Shown piece after piece: positions 1 to 6,977 of a stretch of DNA of 18,081 bases. Source of the stretch: Bacteroidales bacterium (GTDB lineage Bacteria > Bacteroidota > Bacteroidia > Bacteroidales > UBA12077); contig JASGMZ010000030.1 in the NCBI GenBank assembly GCA_030156305.1, positions 1 through 18,081 of the forward strand, read 5' to 3'. The notes under the pieces were generated by a model that was not told the origin of the DNA, did not search any database, and was given only the letters and a program-made list of their open reading frames with translations. Both the position numbers and the translations under genes were made by a program. Positions within the stretch are counted from its first letter, which is position 1. Each line of letters opens with the position of its first letter.

Positions 1-290
1 TTAAGGTCATTCTTGTCATGAACATGAACAGGAGAACCATTATGAAGATAATAGACAAAATTATCTTTCTCAAAAACACCCGAAGTTGAAGAAAGCATTT
101 ATGTGTTTGCTGGAAAAATCGGAAGTTGTATTTGCATAATTTATTTGTATTTTTGTGTAAAAATATGACCAATCTACTTCACGAACAAAAACTTCTAACT
201 TGTTGATATTCAAAATTGAGGCCAGGAGTTCTGATATTTGAGAACAACAAATTTTTTTAACACCAACTTTATTAAATAGAGCCTTCAATT
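1..290 (-). other. Unassigned region with fragmentary minus-strand reading frames
   Basis: No gene can be called with confidence here. On the minus strand a 72-codon frame begins at a TTG (288) just after the DPP-IV stop and ends at 70; its product matches no family I recognise. A second minus-strand frame opens at an ATG at 96-98, directly after an in-frame TAA, and runs off the window edge; its residues (for example the stretch VYYLHNGSPVHVHDKND) look protein-like. The third minus frame near the edge would encode a strongly hydrophobic stretch that could be a signal peptide. The three frames exclude one another, so this may be a decayed or frameshifted gene, or the start of a gene continuing outside the window. 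Confidence 0.25.
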
Positions 291-2468
291 TTATAAATTT
301 TCTAAAATAAAATTAGTCATCCGTGTATATAAATGATAACTTGTATTTCCACCATAAATTCCATGATCTTTATCTTTATAAAACTGCATTTCAAATTGTT
401 TATTTTCCTGAACCAGCTTTTCGGATAATTCAATAGCGTTTTGGAAATGTACATTATCATCCGCCGTACCATGAATTAAAAGATATTTGCCTTTTAATTT
501 GTCTGCATGGTTTAAGGGTGAATTGTCATCATATCCATCCGGGTTATCTTGTGGTAATCCCATATATAATTCGGTATAAATAGAATCGTAATATCTCCAG
601 CTGGTTACAGGTGCAACAGCAATGGCCATTTCGAAAACATTATTTCCAAGAAATAAGCATGATGTGGACATAAATCCACCATAGCTCCAGCCCCAAATGC
701 CTGTTCTGTGTTCATCAATATAAGGTAAACTGCTTAGATATTCAGCTGCTTCAATTTGGTCAATGGTTTCATACTTACCTAACTGTCCGTAGGTCATTTT
801 TTTAAATTCTTCACCACGTCCACCGGTTCCGCGATTATCAACACATACAACAACATACCCTTTTTGTGCCAACATCTGAAACCAGGCATAACTACGCGAC
901 CAGTTATCTAAAACCGTTTGAGAGCCCGGCCCTCCATATAGATACATAAACATTGGATATTTTTTATCCTGATCAAAATCAGGAGGTTTAATCATATAAG
1001 CATTTAGGCCCCATTTGCTTGATGGGGTATTTATGGTTAAAAATTCAACGGGTGTAAAATGGTATTCTTTAATAGTTTGTTTTAGTTTCTCGTTGTCTTC
1101 CAATACACGTATCAGTTTACCTTTTTTGTTATGTAACGTTATATAACGAGGAGTTTCTGAGTTAGCGTAATAGTTTATGAAATATTTAAAACCGTTACTA
1201 AACACTGCCCGGTTATTACCTTCCTTTTCCGATAATTTTTTCTTCTTACTGCCATCCGTTTTAATCGAATAAACCGCCCTGTGTAATGGCGATTCTTCTG
1301 CCGATTGATAATAAACGGTATTTGTTTTACTGTCAATGCCAATAAAATCGGTTACATCCCATTCTCCTTTAGTGATCTGATTAATAAATTTACCGTTGAT
1401 ATCATATAGATACAAATGGTTCCAACCATCTTTTTCGCTGTTAATAATAAAATATCGCCCATCGTCGGTCAGGGTCATATACGAATCATCAATTCTTTCA
1501 ATATAAAATTTGTTTTTCTCTTCGTAAATTACATTTGATGTTCCGTTATCAGTATTTGCCAAAAGTATTTCGATATGATTTTGTAGCCTGTTTTCGCGGA
1601 TAATCACCAGCTTATTATTTTCATTGGCCCATTTTATGCGTGGAATATATTGATCCGTTTCCTGGCCCACATCTATGGTATTGGTTTTGTTTGTATTTAA
1701 GTCATAAACATGGATACTTACTATTGAATTTTTTTCACCTGCTTTTGGATATTTGTAAGCATAATTTTCAGGATAAAGCTCACTATTATATTTTGTCATA
1801 TTAAATACAGGAACTTCACTTTCGTCGAATTTATAGTAGGCGATTTTATCGCCTTTTGGCGACCAGAAAAAAGCCCTGGTAAAGGAAAATTCCTCTTCGT
1901 AAACCCAATCGGTTCCTCCATTAATGATATGATTAAATTTACCGTCGAAAGTAATTTGTTTTTCTTCATCGGTGCTTAAATTTTTGATATAAATATTATT
2001 TTCTCTTACGAAGGCAACTTTTGAAGCATCAGGTGAAAAAACGGCAAACATTTGTCGCCCGTTTTCACTTACCTTTTTAAGTTCTTTCGATTGAATATCA
2101 TAAATGTAATAATCAGCTGTAAAAGAGCGTCGATAAATATACTCTGCATTTACAGTTAGTAAAATTTTTGTTTCATCTGCTGAAAATTCATAATCTCTGA
2201 TATTGAAATCATCTTCAATGCTGTTAAATAAAACGTCTACCACTTCGCCCGATTTAAAACTGTGCCTAATAATTTTTTTACCTTTTTCAATTGTTGTGAA
2301 GTGTTCTCCGTCATTCATCGATCGAATACCGTAAACAGAATTTTCTCTAAAAACGCCTTTTTTATAAATATCGTCAAGCGTAATTGTTTTTGATACATTT
2401 TGTGCATTAACCTGAAAAATGCACACTGTTAAAAGTAAATAAACAGTTAGTTTGCTAATTTTTTTCAT
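291..2468 (-). CDS. Exported S9B dipeptidyl peptidase IV
   Basis: Serine peptidase predicted to release N-terminal dipeptides (typically X-Pro) from peptides in the periplasm or at the cell surface. Residues 1-22 form a signal peptide (lysines, hydrophobic core, NAQ cleavage region). The N-terminal beta-propeller carries the DPP-IV signature DWVYEEEF at 187-194, whose glutamates bind the free substrate N-terminus. The C-terminal alpha/beta-hydrolase domain has nucleophile Ser595 in GWSYGG, Asp670 in HGTADDNVHF and His702 in KDKDHG; the spacing is close to the human DPP4 triad (630/708/740). At 725 aa it is full length (human 766). It is transcribed divergently from thrS across a 367-base spacer and has an ATG start. 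The alternative is a close S9 relative with another dipeptide preference, but the EEE motif favours true DPP-IV activity. Confidence 0.95.
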   Translation of the reverse strand: MKKISKLTVYLLLTVCIFQVNAQNVSKTITLDDIYKKGVFRENSVYGIRSMNDGEHFTTIEKGKKIIRHSFKSGEVVDVLFNSIEDDFNIRDYEFSADETKILLTVNAEYIYRRSFTADYYIYDIQSKELKKVSENGRQMFAVFSPDASKVAFVRENNIYIKNLSTDEEKQITFDGKFNHIINGGTDWVYEEEFSFTRAFFWSPKGDKIAYYKFDESEVPVFNMTKYNSELYPENYAYKYPKAGEKNSIVSIHVYDLNTNKTNTIDVGQETDQYIPRIKWANENNKLVIIRENRLQNHIEILLANTDNGTSNVIYEEKNKFYIERIDDSYMTLTDDGRYFIINSEKDGWNHLYLYDINGKFINQITKGEWDVTDFIGIDSKTNTVYYQSAEESPLHRAVYSIKTDGSKKKKLSEKEGNNRAVFSNGFKYFINYYANSETPRYITLHNKKGKLIRVLEDNEKLKQTIKEYHFTPVEFLTINTPSSKWGLNAYMIKPPDFDQDKKYPMFMYLYGGPGSQTVLDNWSRSYAWFQMLAQKGYVVVCVDNRGTGGRGEEFKKMTYGQLGKYETIDQIEAAEYLSSLPYIDEHRTGIWGWSYGGFMSTSCLFLGNNVFEMAIAVAPVTSWRYYDSIYTELYMGLPQDNPDGYDDNSPLNHADKLKGKYLLIHGTADDNVHFQNAIELSEKLVQENKQFEMQFYKDKDHGIYGGNTSYHLYTRMTNFILENL

Positions 2469-2539
2469 GATTTATTTAATTTTAAGATATGTTCTTTGGA
2501 CATGTTTTTTTACAAAAAGTTTATTTTTAAATGTAATGG

Positions 2540-2587
2540 TTAACCTGCATTATTCATAAACTTTATGAATAATGCTGCTGACGTAGG
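2540..2587. repeat. Palindromic repeat, copy 1
   Basis: A perfect 14-bp inverted repeat with a one-base centre: GCATTATTCATAAA at 2547-2560 and its exact complement TTTATGAATAATGC at 2562-2575. It is preceded by TTAACCTG (2540-2547, sharing its last G with the stem) and followed by GACGTAGG. The same left flank, the ATTCATAAA core and a GACGT/ACGTCAGG-type right flank recur about 98 bp downstream, so this is one of two copies of an element. It could be a regulator binding site, an RNA hairpin or a decayed REP/MITE-like unit. Confidence 0.75.
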
Positions 2588-2637
2588 AAAAATTAAAGGT
2601 TTAATTAGTATAAATCTTTGATTTTCCCCAGACAGTG

Positions 2638-2696
2638 TTAACCTGTACTATTCATAAATATTGAAAAATATAATATTTATGCATACGTCAGGTTAA
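2638..2696. repeat. Palindromic repeat, copy 2 (interrupted inverted repeat)
   Basis: Outer arms TTAACCTG (2638-2645) and CAGGTTAA (2689-2696) are exact complements. Inner arms CATAAATATT (2653-2662) and AATATTTATG (2672-2681) are also exact complements. The arms are separated by symmetric 7-base unpaired segments, and the loop is 9 bases. The left side (TTAACCTG, then TATTCATAAA) repeats copy 1 with small changes, and the right side ends in ACGTCAGG where copy 1 has ACGTAGG. Two diverged copies sharing borders suggest a small repeated element rather than a chance hairpin. Confidence 0.7.
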
Positions 2697-2801
2697 ATAT
2701 AATGTAAACTTTTTTAGAATAAAAATGTTAATTTATGGAATGGGATGTTAAATTGAGTGTAAATCTTATAAAAATGATTTATAAGTTCAATAAAGAATTT
2801 A

Positions 2802-2810
2802 TATCTTTGC
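2802..2810 (+). promoter_or_regulatory. Probable -7 box of the thrS promoter
   Basis: TATCTTTGC matches the Bacteroidota primary sigma factor -7 consensus TAnnTTTG and lies 25 bases before the thrS ATG. No convincing -33 TTG is visible at the usual distance. It would drive the thrS-infC-rpmI-rplT cluster. Confidence 0.55.
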
Positions 2811-2835
2811 AATCTTGAATTTTGAAACCAATTAA

Positions 2836-4791
2836 ATGATGATAAAAATAACATTACCAGATAATTCTGTTCATGAATATAAAAAAGGTATTTCAGGTTA
2901 CGAAATAGCTAAAGATATTAGTCCGCGATTAGCAAAAGAGGTGCTTTCTGTTACGGTAAATGATGAACTTTGGGATTTACAACGGCCCATAACCTCAGAT
3001 GCAAAAATTAAGCTGCATAAATGGGAAGATGAAGAAGGGAAACATGCTTTCTGGCACTCTTCGGCTCACCTTTTAGCCCAAGCACTGGAAAGTTTGTATC
3101 CTGGCATTAAGTTTGGTATTGGGCCAAGTATTGATCATGGGTTTTATTATGATGTTGATTTAGGTGACGGCCGTGTAATTACCGATATAGATTTCCCGAA
3201 GATTGAGAAGAAAATGAAAGAGCTGGCACAACAAAAAAATGAATACAAAAGACGGGATGTGTCCAAAAATGAAGCATTAGATTATTATACTAAAAAAGGA
3301 GATGAATATAAGGTTGAATTAATTGGTGAGTTGGAAGACGGAACCATTACTTTTTATGAGCATGGTAATTTTACCGATCTTTGCCGTGGCCCGCATTTAC
3401 CTAATACCGGATACATTAAAGCCATAAAAATATTAAATGTTGCAGGTGCTTACTGGCGTGGTGATGAAAAACGGAAACAATTAACCCGGGTTTATGGCAT
3501 TACTTTCCCAAAACAAAAAATGCTGGATGAGTATCTGGAAATGCTTGAAGAAGCAAAAAAACGCGATCATCGTAAAATAGGGAAAGAGTTGGAGCTGTTT
3601 GCATTTTCACAGCGTGTTGGCCAGGGGCTCCCTTTATGGTTACCTAAAGGAGCTCAATTACGCGAACGATTAGAGAATTTCCTAAAGAAAATTCAAAAGA
3701 TATATGGATACCAGCAGGTTATTACTCCGCACATTGGATTAAAGGAACTATGGGTAACATCAGGACATTACGAAAAATATGGAAAAGATTCTTTTCAACC
3801 CATAAGTACACCGGTAGAGGGCGAAGAGTTTTTGTTAAAACCCATGAATTGCCCACATCATTGCGAGATTTATAAAACCAAACAACATTCGTATAAAGAT
3901 TTACCCGTACGATATGCCGAGTTTGGAACAGTATATCGCTATGAGCAAAGTGGAGAATTGCATGGTTTGACCCGGGTACGTGGTTTTACACAGGACGATG
4001 CTCATATCTTTTGTCGTCCCGACCAACTGAAAGATGAATTTAAAAAAGTAATGGATATTATTTTCATTATTTTTAATGCCTTAGATTTTAAAAATTATAC
4101 CGCTCAGGTATCCTTGCGCGATCGAAATGATCATTCGAAATATATTGGGACAGATGAAAACTGGAATAAGTCAGAATCAGCGATTTTAGAAGCAGTGAAA
4201 GAAAAAGGATTGAATTATAAGATAGAGTATGGAGAAGCTGCGTTTTATGGCCCGAAACTCGATTTTATGGTTAACGATGCTTTAGGCCGTGAATGGCAGC
4301 TCGGAACTATCCAGGTGGATTATAATTTACCTGATCGTTTTGACCTTGAATATATTGGCAGCGATAACCAAAAGCATCGCCCGGTAATGATACACCGCGC
4401 TCCTTTTGGTTCTATGGAACGATTTGTTGCCGTTTTAATAGAACATACAGCCGGAAAGTTCCCATTATGGTTAACCCCGGAACAAGTTGTTGTAATGCCC
4501 ATTAGTGAAAAATTCAATGATTATGCAAAAAAAGTTTTGAATTTCCTAAATAATTACGATATTCGCACCATTATTGATGACCGAAATGAGAAGATAGGTA
4601 AAAAAATTCGTGATAATGAATTAAAAAGAATACCTTATCTTCTAATTGTTGGTGAAAAAGAGTCGGATAATGAGAGTGTTTCGGTTCGTAAGCAAGGCGA
4701 AGGCGATAAAGGAAGCATGAATTTAAAAGATTTTGCTGAATTTTTAAATAATGAAGTAATAGCACAAACAGAAGCTCATAAAATAAATTAA
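2836..4791 (+). CDS. thrS: Threonyl-tRNA synthetase
   Basis: Charges tRNA(Thr) with threonine in the cytoplasm. The 651 aa show the full bacterial layout. A TGS domain spans about 1-62. The editing domain has HSSAH (His74, His78) and CRGPH (Cys183, His187), used to hydrolyse Ser-tRNA(Thr). The class II core has motif 2 around RYEQSGELHGLTRVRGF and motif 3 in HRAPFGSMERF. The C-terminal part is an anticodon-binding domain. Zinc ligands Cys339, His390 and His520 correspond to E. coli 334/385/511. Two ATGs in tandem (2836 and 2839) can both serve as start; the upstream region is A-rich without Shine-Dalgarno, normal for this phylum. It heads the conserved thrS-infC-rpmI-rplT cluster. Confidence 0.98.
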   Translation: MMIKITLPDNSVHEYKKGISGYEIAKDISPRLAKEVLSVTVNDELWDLQRPITSDAKIKLHKWEDEEGKHAFWHSSAHLLAQALESLYPGIKFGIGPSIDHGFYYDVDLGDGRVITDIDFPKIEKKMKELAQQKNEYKRRDVSKNEALDYYTKKGDEYKVELIGELEDGTITFYEHGNFTDLCRGPHLPNTGYIKAIKILNVAGAYWRGDEKRKQLTRVYGITFPKQKMLDEYLEMLEEAKKRDHRKIGKELELFAFSQRVGQGLPLWLPKGAQLRERLENFLKKIQKIYGYQQVITPHIGLKELWVTSGHYEKYGKDSFQPISTPVEGEEFLLKPMNCPHHCEIYKTKQHSYKDLPVRYAEFGTVYRYEQSGELHGLTRVRGFTQDDAHIFCRPDQLKDEFKKVMDIIFIIFNALDFKNYTAQVSLRDRNDHSKYIGTDENWNKSESAILEAVKEKGLNYKIEYGEAAFYGPKLDFMVNDALGREWQLGTIQVDYNLPDRFDLEYIGSDNQKHRPVMIHRAPFGSMERFVAVLIEHTAGKFPLWLTPEQVVVMPISEKFNDYAKKVLNFLNNYDIRTIIDDRNEKIGKKIRDNELKRIPYLLIVGEKESDNESVSVRKQGEGDKGSMNLKDFAEFLNNEVIAQTEAHKIN

Positions 4792-4811
4792 ACAAAATTA
4801 TTAACTAAAAT

Positions 4812-4829
4812 AAGGAGGACCAAGACATA
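4812..4829 (+). promoter_or_regulatory. Strong Shine-Dalgarno and rare ATA start codon of infC
   Basis: AAGGAGG at 4812-4818 lies 8 bases before an ATA codon at 4827-4829. This is the best Shine-Dalgarno sequence seen in the window, where starts generally lack one. The reading frame downstream of ATA is a typical IF3 N-terminus. An in-frame TAA at 4806-4808 rules out any start further upstream. IF3 represses its own mRNA in E. coli because infC starts with a non-canonical AUU; the same logic would fit here. Confidence 0.8.
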
Positions 4830-5381
4830 GCTGGACCAAGATTTCAAAAAGGATTTAGGAAAGAAGAACCTACGCACCGAATTAATAACAGAATTCGTGC
4901 AAAAGTAGTTCGTGTTGTGGGGGATAACGTTGAAAATCAAGGCATTTACTCTATTGAAGATGCCATTAAATTAGCCGATGAGATGGAACTTGATTTAGTA
5001 GAAATCTCACCAAAAGCTGATCCCCCGGTTTGTAAAATCATTGATTATCAAAAATTTCTTTATCAACAAAAGAAAAAACAAAAAGAACTGAAAGCTAAAA
5101 CACAAAAAGTTGTTGTTAAAGAAATTCGATTCGGGCCAAACACCGATGAGCATGATTATCAGTTTAAATTAAATCATGCTAAAAAATTTCTTGAGGAAGG
5201 AGCTAAAGTCAAGGCATTTGTATTTTTCAAAGGAAGATCGATTTTGTTTAAAGAAAAAGGAGAAATCTTATTGCTTCGATTAGCACAAGAACTTGAAGAG
5301 CTTGCAAAAGTTGAGCAAATGCCTAAACTGGAAGGTAAACGAATGATTATGTTTTTAAGCCCCAAAACTGGGAAAAAATAG
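4827..5381 (+). CDS. infC: Translation initiation factor IF-3
   Basis: Binds the 30S subunit, prevents premature 50S joining and rejects non-standard initiation codons. The product from the ATA start is 184 aa, a usual IF3 length. It begins with a short basic tail, then the N-domain (RINNRIRAKVVRVVG, from about residue 18), a Lys-rich linker helix (QQKKKQKELKAKTQK) and the C-domain (KEIRFGPNTDEHDYQFKLNHAKKFL through FFKGRSI to KRMIMFLSPK). The first ATG/GTG/TTG in frame is a GTG at 4917, inside the conserved N-domain; starting there would delete the RINNRIRAKVVRV segment. So the ATA at 4827 behind AAGGAGG is chosen. It follows thrS by 35 bases and precedes rpmI. IF3 autoregulation through the poor start codon is inferred by analogy with E. 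coli. Confidence 0.93.
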   Translation: MAGPRFQKGFRKEEPTHRINNRIRAKVVRVVGDNVENQGIYSIEDAIKLADEMELDLVEISPKADPPVCKIIDYQKFLYQQKKKQKELKAKTQKVVVKEIRFGPNTDEHDYQFKLNHAKKFLEEGAKVKAFVFFKGRSILFKEKGEILLLRLAQELEELAKVEQMPKLEGKRMIMFLSPKTGKK

Positions 5382-5415
5382 ATAGTTAGTTAACGTTCAT
5401 TAAAATAGTTGAAAA

Positions 5416-5613
5416 ATGCCAAAGATGAAGACAAATCCGGGAGCAAAAAAAAGATATAGCTTAACCGGTTCCGGGAAGATTAAAAGAAAACATGCTTACA
5501 AAAGTCATATCTTGACTAAGAAATCAACCAAAAGAAAAAGAAACTTAACTTATTTTGGACAGGTAAGCAAAGTTGACGAGAAAAGTGCTAAGTTATTATT
5601 AGCCATGAAGTAA
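5416..5613 (+). CDS. rpmI: 50S ribosomal protein L35 (bL35)
   Basis: Small basic protein of the large ribosomal subunit. The 65 aa have the family's length and signature N-terminus MPKMKTNPGAKKRY, followed by TGSGKIKRKHAYKSHILTKK and a Lys/Arg-rich middle. It lies 34 bases after infC and 91 bases before rplT, the universal order, and is probably cotranscribed with both. Confidence 0.97.
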   Translation: MPKMKTNPGAKKRYSLTGSGKIKRKHAYKSHILTKKSTKRKRNLTYFGQVSKVDEKSAKLLLAMK

Positions 5614-5640
5614 TTTTTATTATTTATTAGTGTTTAATCA

Positions 5641-5689
5641 GAATGAATTAGCCGAAATAAGTACCGATACGAGCGGTCGCTAACCATTC
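5641..5689 (+). promoter_or_regulatory. Structured leader in the rpmI-rplT spacer, possible L20 control site
   Basis: The 91-base spacer before rplT can fold into a nested stem. GAATG (5641-5645) pairs with CATTC (5685-5689). TTAGC (5648-5652) pairs with GCTAA (5679-5683). CG (5653-5654) can pair with CG (5674-5675) across a GTC bulge, and GTA/TAC close a CCGA tetraloop at the tip (5661-5670). The fold ends 15 bases before the rplT ATG. L20 is known to repress its own operon in E. coli and Bacillus by binding mRNA structures. Assigning that role here is inference from position and fold only. Confidence 0.4.
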
Positions 5690-5704
5690 ACAAAAGAACA
5701 AATT

Positions 5705-6052
5705 ATGCCAAGATCAGTAAATTCAGTAGCTTCAAGAGCACGCAGAAAAAAAGTGCTGAAGCAAACCAAAGGATACTTTGGTGCACGAAAAAATGTTTGG
5801 ACGGTTGCAAAAAATGCCTATGAAAAAGGTTTAACCTATGCTTACCGCGATAGAAGAACGAAAAAAAGAAATTTCAGAGGCCTTTGGATTCAAAGAATTA
5901 ATGCTGGAGTTCGAGAACACGGAATGTCTTATTCCGACTTTATGGGTAAATTACATAAAAAAGGGATTGCGCTTAACCGAAAAGTTTTAGCCGATTTAGC
6001 GATGAATCATCCTAAAGCATTTGCCGAGGTTGTAAAAACGGTTAAAAAATAA
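5705..6052 (+). CDS. rplT: 50S ribosomal protein L20 (bL20)
   Basis: Essential early-assembly protein of the 50S subunit that binds 23S rRNA. The 115 aa match the family length and signature: MPRSVNSVASRARRKKVLKQ, then KGYFGARKN, TYAYRDRRTKKRNFRGLWIQRINAG and a C-terminal globular part ending in a Lys-rich tail. It is the last gene of the thrS-infC-rpmI cluster and is followed by a strong terminator. The spacer before it is predicted to fold (listed separately). Confidence 0.98.
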   Translation: MPRSVNSVASRARRKKVLKQTKGYFGARKNVWTVAKNAYEKGLTYAYRDRRTKKRNFRGLWIQRINAGVREHGMSYSDFMGKLHKKGIALNRKVLADLAMNHPKAFAEVVKTVKK

Positions 6053-6076
6053 TTTATTTATATTATTTTACAATAG

Positions 6077-6103
6077 GGGGAGCGTTTTTGCTTCCCTTTT
6101 TTT
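6077..6103 (+). terminator. Intrinsic terminator after rplT
   Basis: A 7-bp stem, GGGGAGC with GCTTCCC (one G-U pair), and a six-base loop are followed directly by seven T. It lies 25 bases after the rplT stop and ends the translation cluster. Confidence 0.9.
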
Positions 6104-6236
6104 ATATTTACCTTTGAAAATTATTGGTAATGTGATGTGATGAATTCCTAATACCTTATCATTTAACATTAATTAAGATACTTTTACACTAATTAGTGAT
6201 AAAGTTTAATAATTTGCATCAAATTATTTTGAAAAA

Positions 6237-6950
6237 ATGAAGATTGTAATTATCGGATATGGGAAAATGGGCAAAGAAATTGAAAAATTAGCTTTGCAGC
6301 ATGGGCATGAGATCATTTTAAAAATTGACCTGAATAACAAGAAAGATTTTGAATCCGAGAAATTTAAACAAGCCGATGTTGCCATTGAGTTTTCAAATCC
6401 GGAAAATGCTTACCAAAATATTTTACAATGCTTTAAAGCTAATATACCGGTTGTTAGTGGCACTACAGGATGGATGCACGATTTTGAAAAGGCTGTAAAA
6501 ATTTGCAAATCAGAAGATAAAACATTTTTTTATGCATCAAATTTTAGCCTTGGGGTTAATATCTTTTTTAGAGTGAATGAGTATCTTGCAAAAATAATGG
6601 ATAAATATTCTGATTATAAGGTTCATATCGAAGAAACTCATCATACTCAAAAACTCGATGCTCCTAGTGGAACAGCAATTTCTTTGGCTAAGGGTGTAAT
6701 AAACAATATTGGACGATTGAATAAATGGGAAAAAGAAAATACACAAAATGCAAATTCAATCCCTGTTGTTTCGTTTCGAGAAGGGAATGTTCCCGGAAAC
6801 CATAAAGTGATTTACGAATCACCTTTCGATAAAATTTGTATTGAGCACGATGCTAAAAGCAGACAAGGTTTCGCAATGGGAGCTCTTTTAGCAGCAGAAT
6901 TTATTCAGGATAAAAAAGGTTATTTTACTATGGATGATCTTATCAATTAA
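6237..6950 (+). CDS. dapB: 4-hydroxy-tetrahydrodipicolinate reductase
   Basis: NAD(P)H-dependent reductase of the diaminopimelate pathway, feeding lysine and peptidoglycan synthesis in the cytoplasm. The 237 aa carry the Rossmann nucleotide loop GYGKMG (7-12), GTTGW (75-79), the segment ASNFSLGVN (100-108), and the catalytic signature EETHHTQKLDAPSGTA (132-147). The latter includes the HH pair and the Lys-Asp-Ala-Pro-Ser-Gly-Thr substrate site. The length is slightly below the usual 240-270. The ATG start is preceded by A-rich sequence. lepB follows after 27 bases, so the two are likely cotranscribed. The 184 bases upstream hold the rplT terminator and an AT-rich stretch with a TAATTTGC resembling, but not matching, the -7 consensus. 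Confidence 0.95.
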   Translation: MKIVIIGYGKMGKEIEKLALQHGHEIILKIDLNNKKDFESEKFKQADVAIEFSNPENAYQNILQCFKANIPVVSGTTGWMHDFEKAVKICKSEDKTFFYASNFSLGVNIFFRVNEYLAKIMDKYSDYKVHIEETHHTQKLDAPSGTAISLAKGVINNIGRLNKWEKENTQNANSIPVVSFREGNVPGNHKVIYESPFDKICIEHDAKSRQGFAMGALLAAEFIQDKKGYFTMDDLIN

Positions 6951-6977
6951 TCATACAATTTATATAATTTATATGCA

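Larger units (their letters stand above)
2469..2835. other. Divergent intergenic region, dpp/thrS
   Basis: These 367 bases separate the divergent DPP-IV and thrS genes. They hold two related palindromic elements (listed separately) and, close to thrS, a Bacteroidota-type promoter. I found no reading frame of note and no tRNA or T-box-like structure. On the minus strand the DPP-IV start is preceded by an A-rich stretch without a Shine-Dalgarno sequence. A weak -7-like TATCTTA lies there, but I do not call it as a promoter. Confidence 0.6.

Noticed and set aside
2540..2696. T-box or thrS-type translational operator
   Set aside because: No tRNA-like or T-box consensus is seen; the elements are simple palindromes located more than 130 bases before thrS, upstream of its likely promoter.
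4917..5381. infC starting at the GTG
   Set aside because: It would remove the conserved RINNRIRAKVVRV segment of the IF3 N-domain; the ATA at 4827 has an ideal Shine-Dalgarno.
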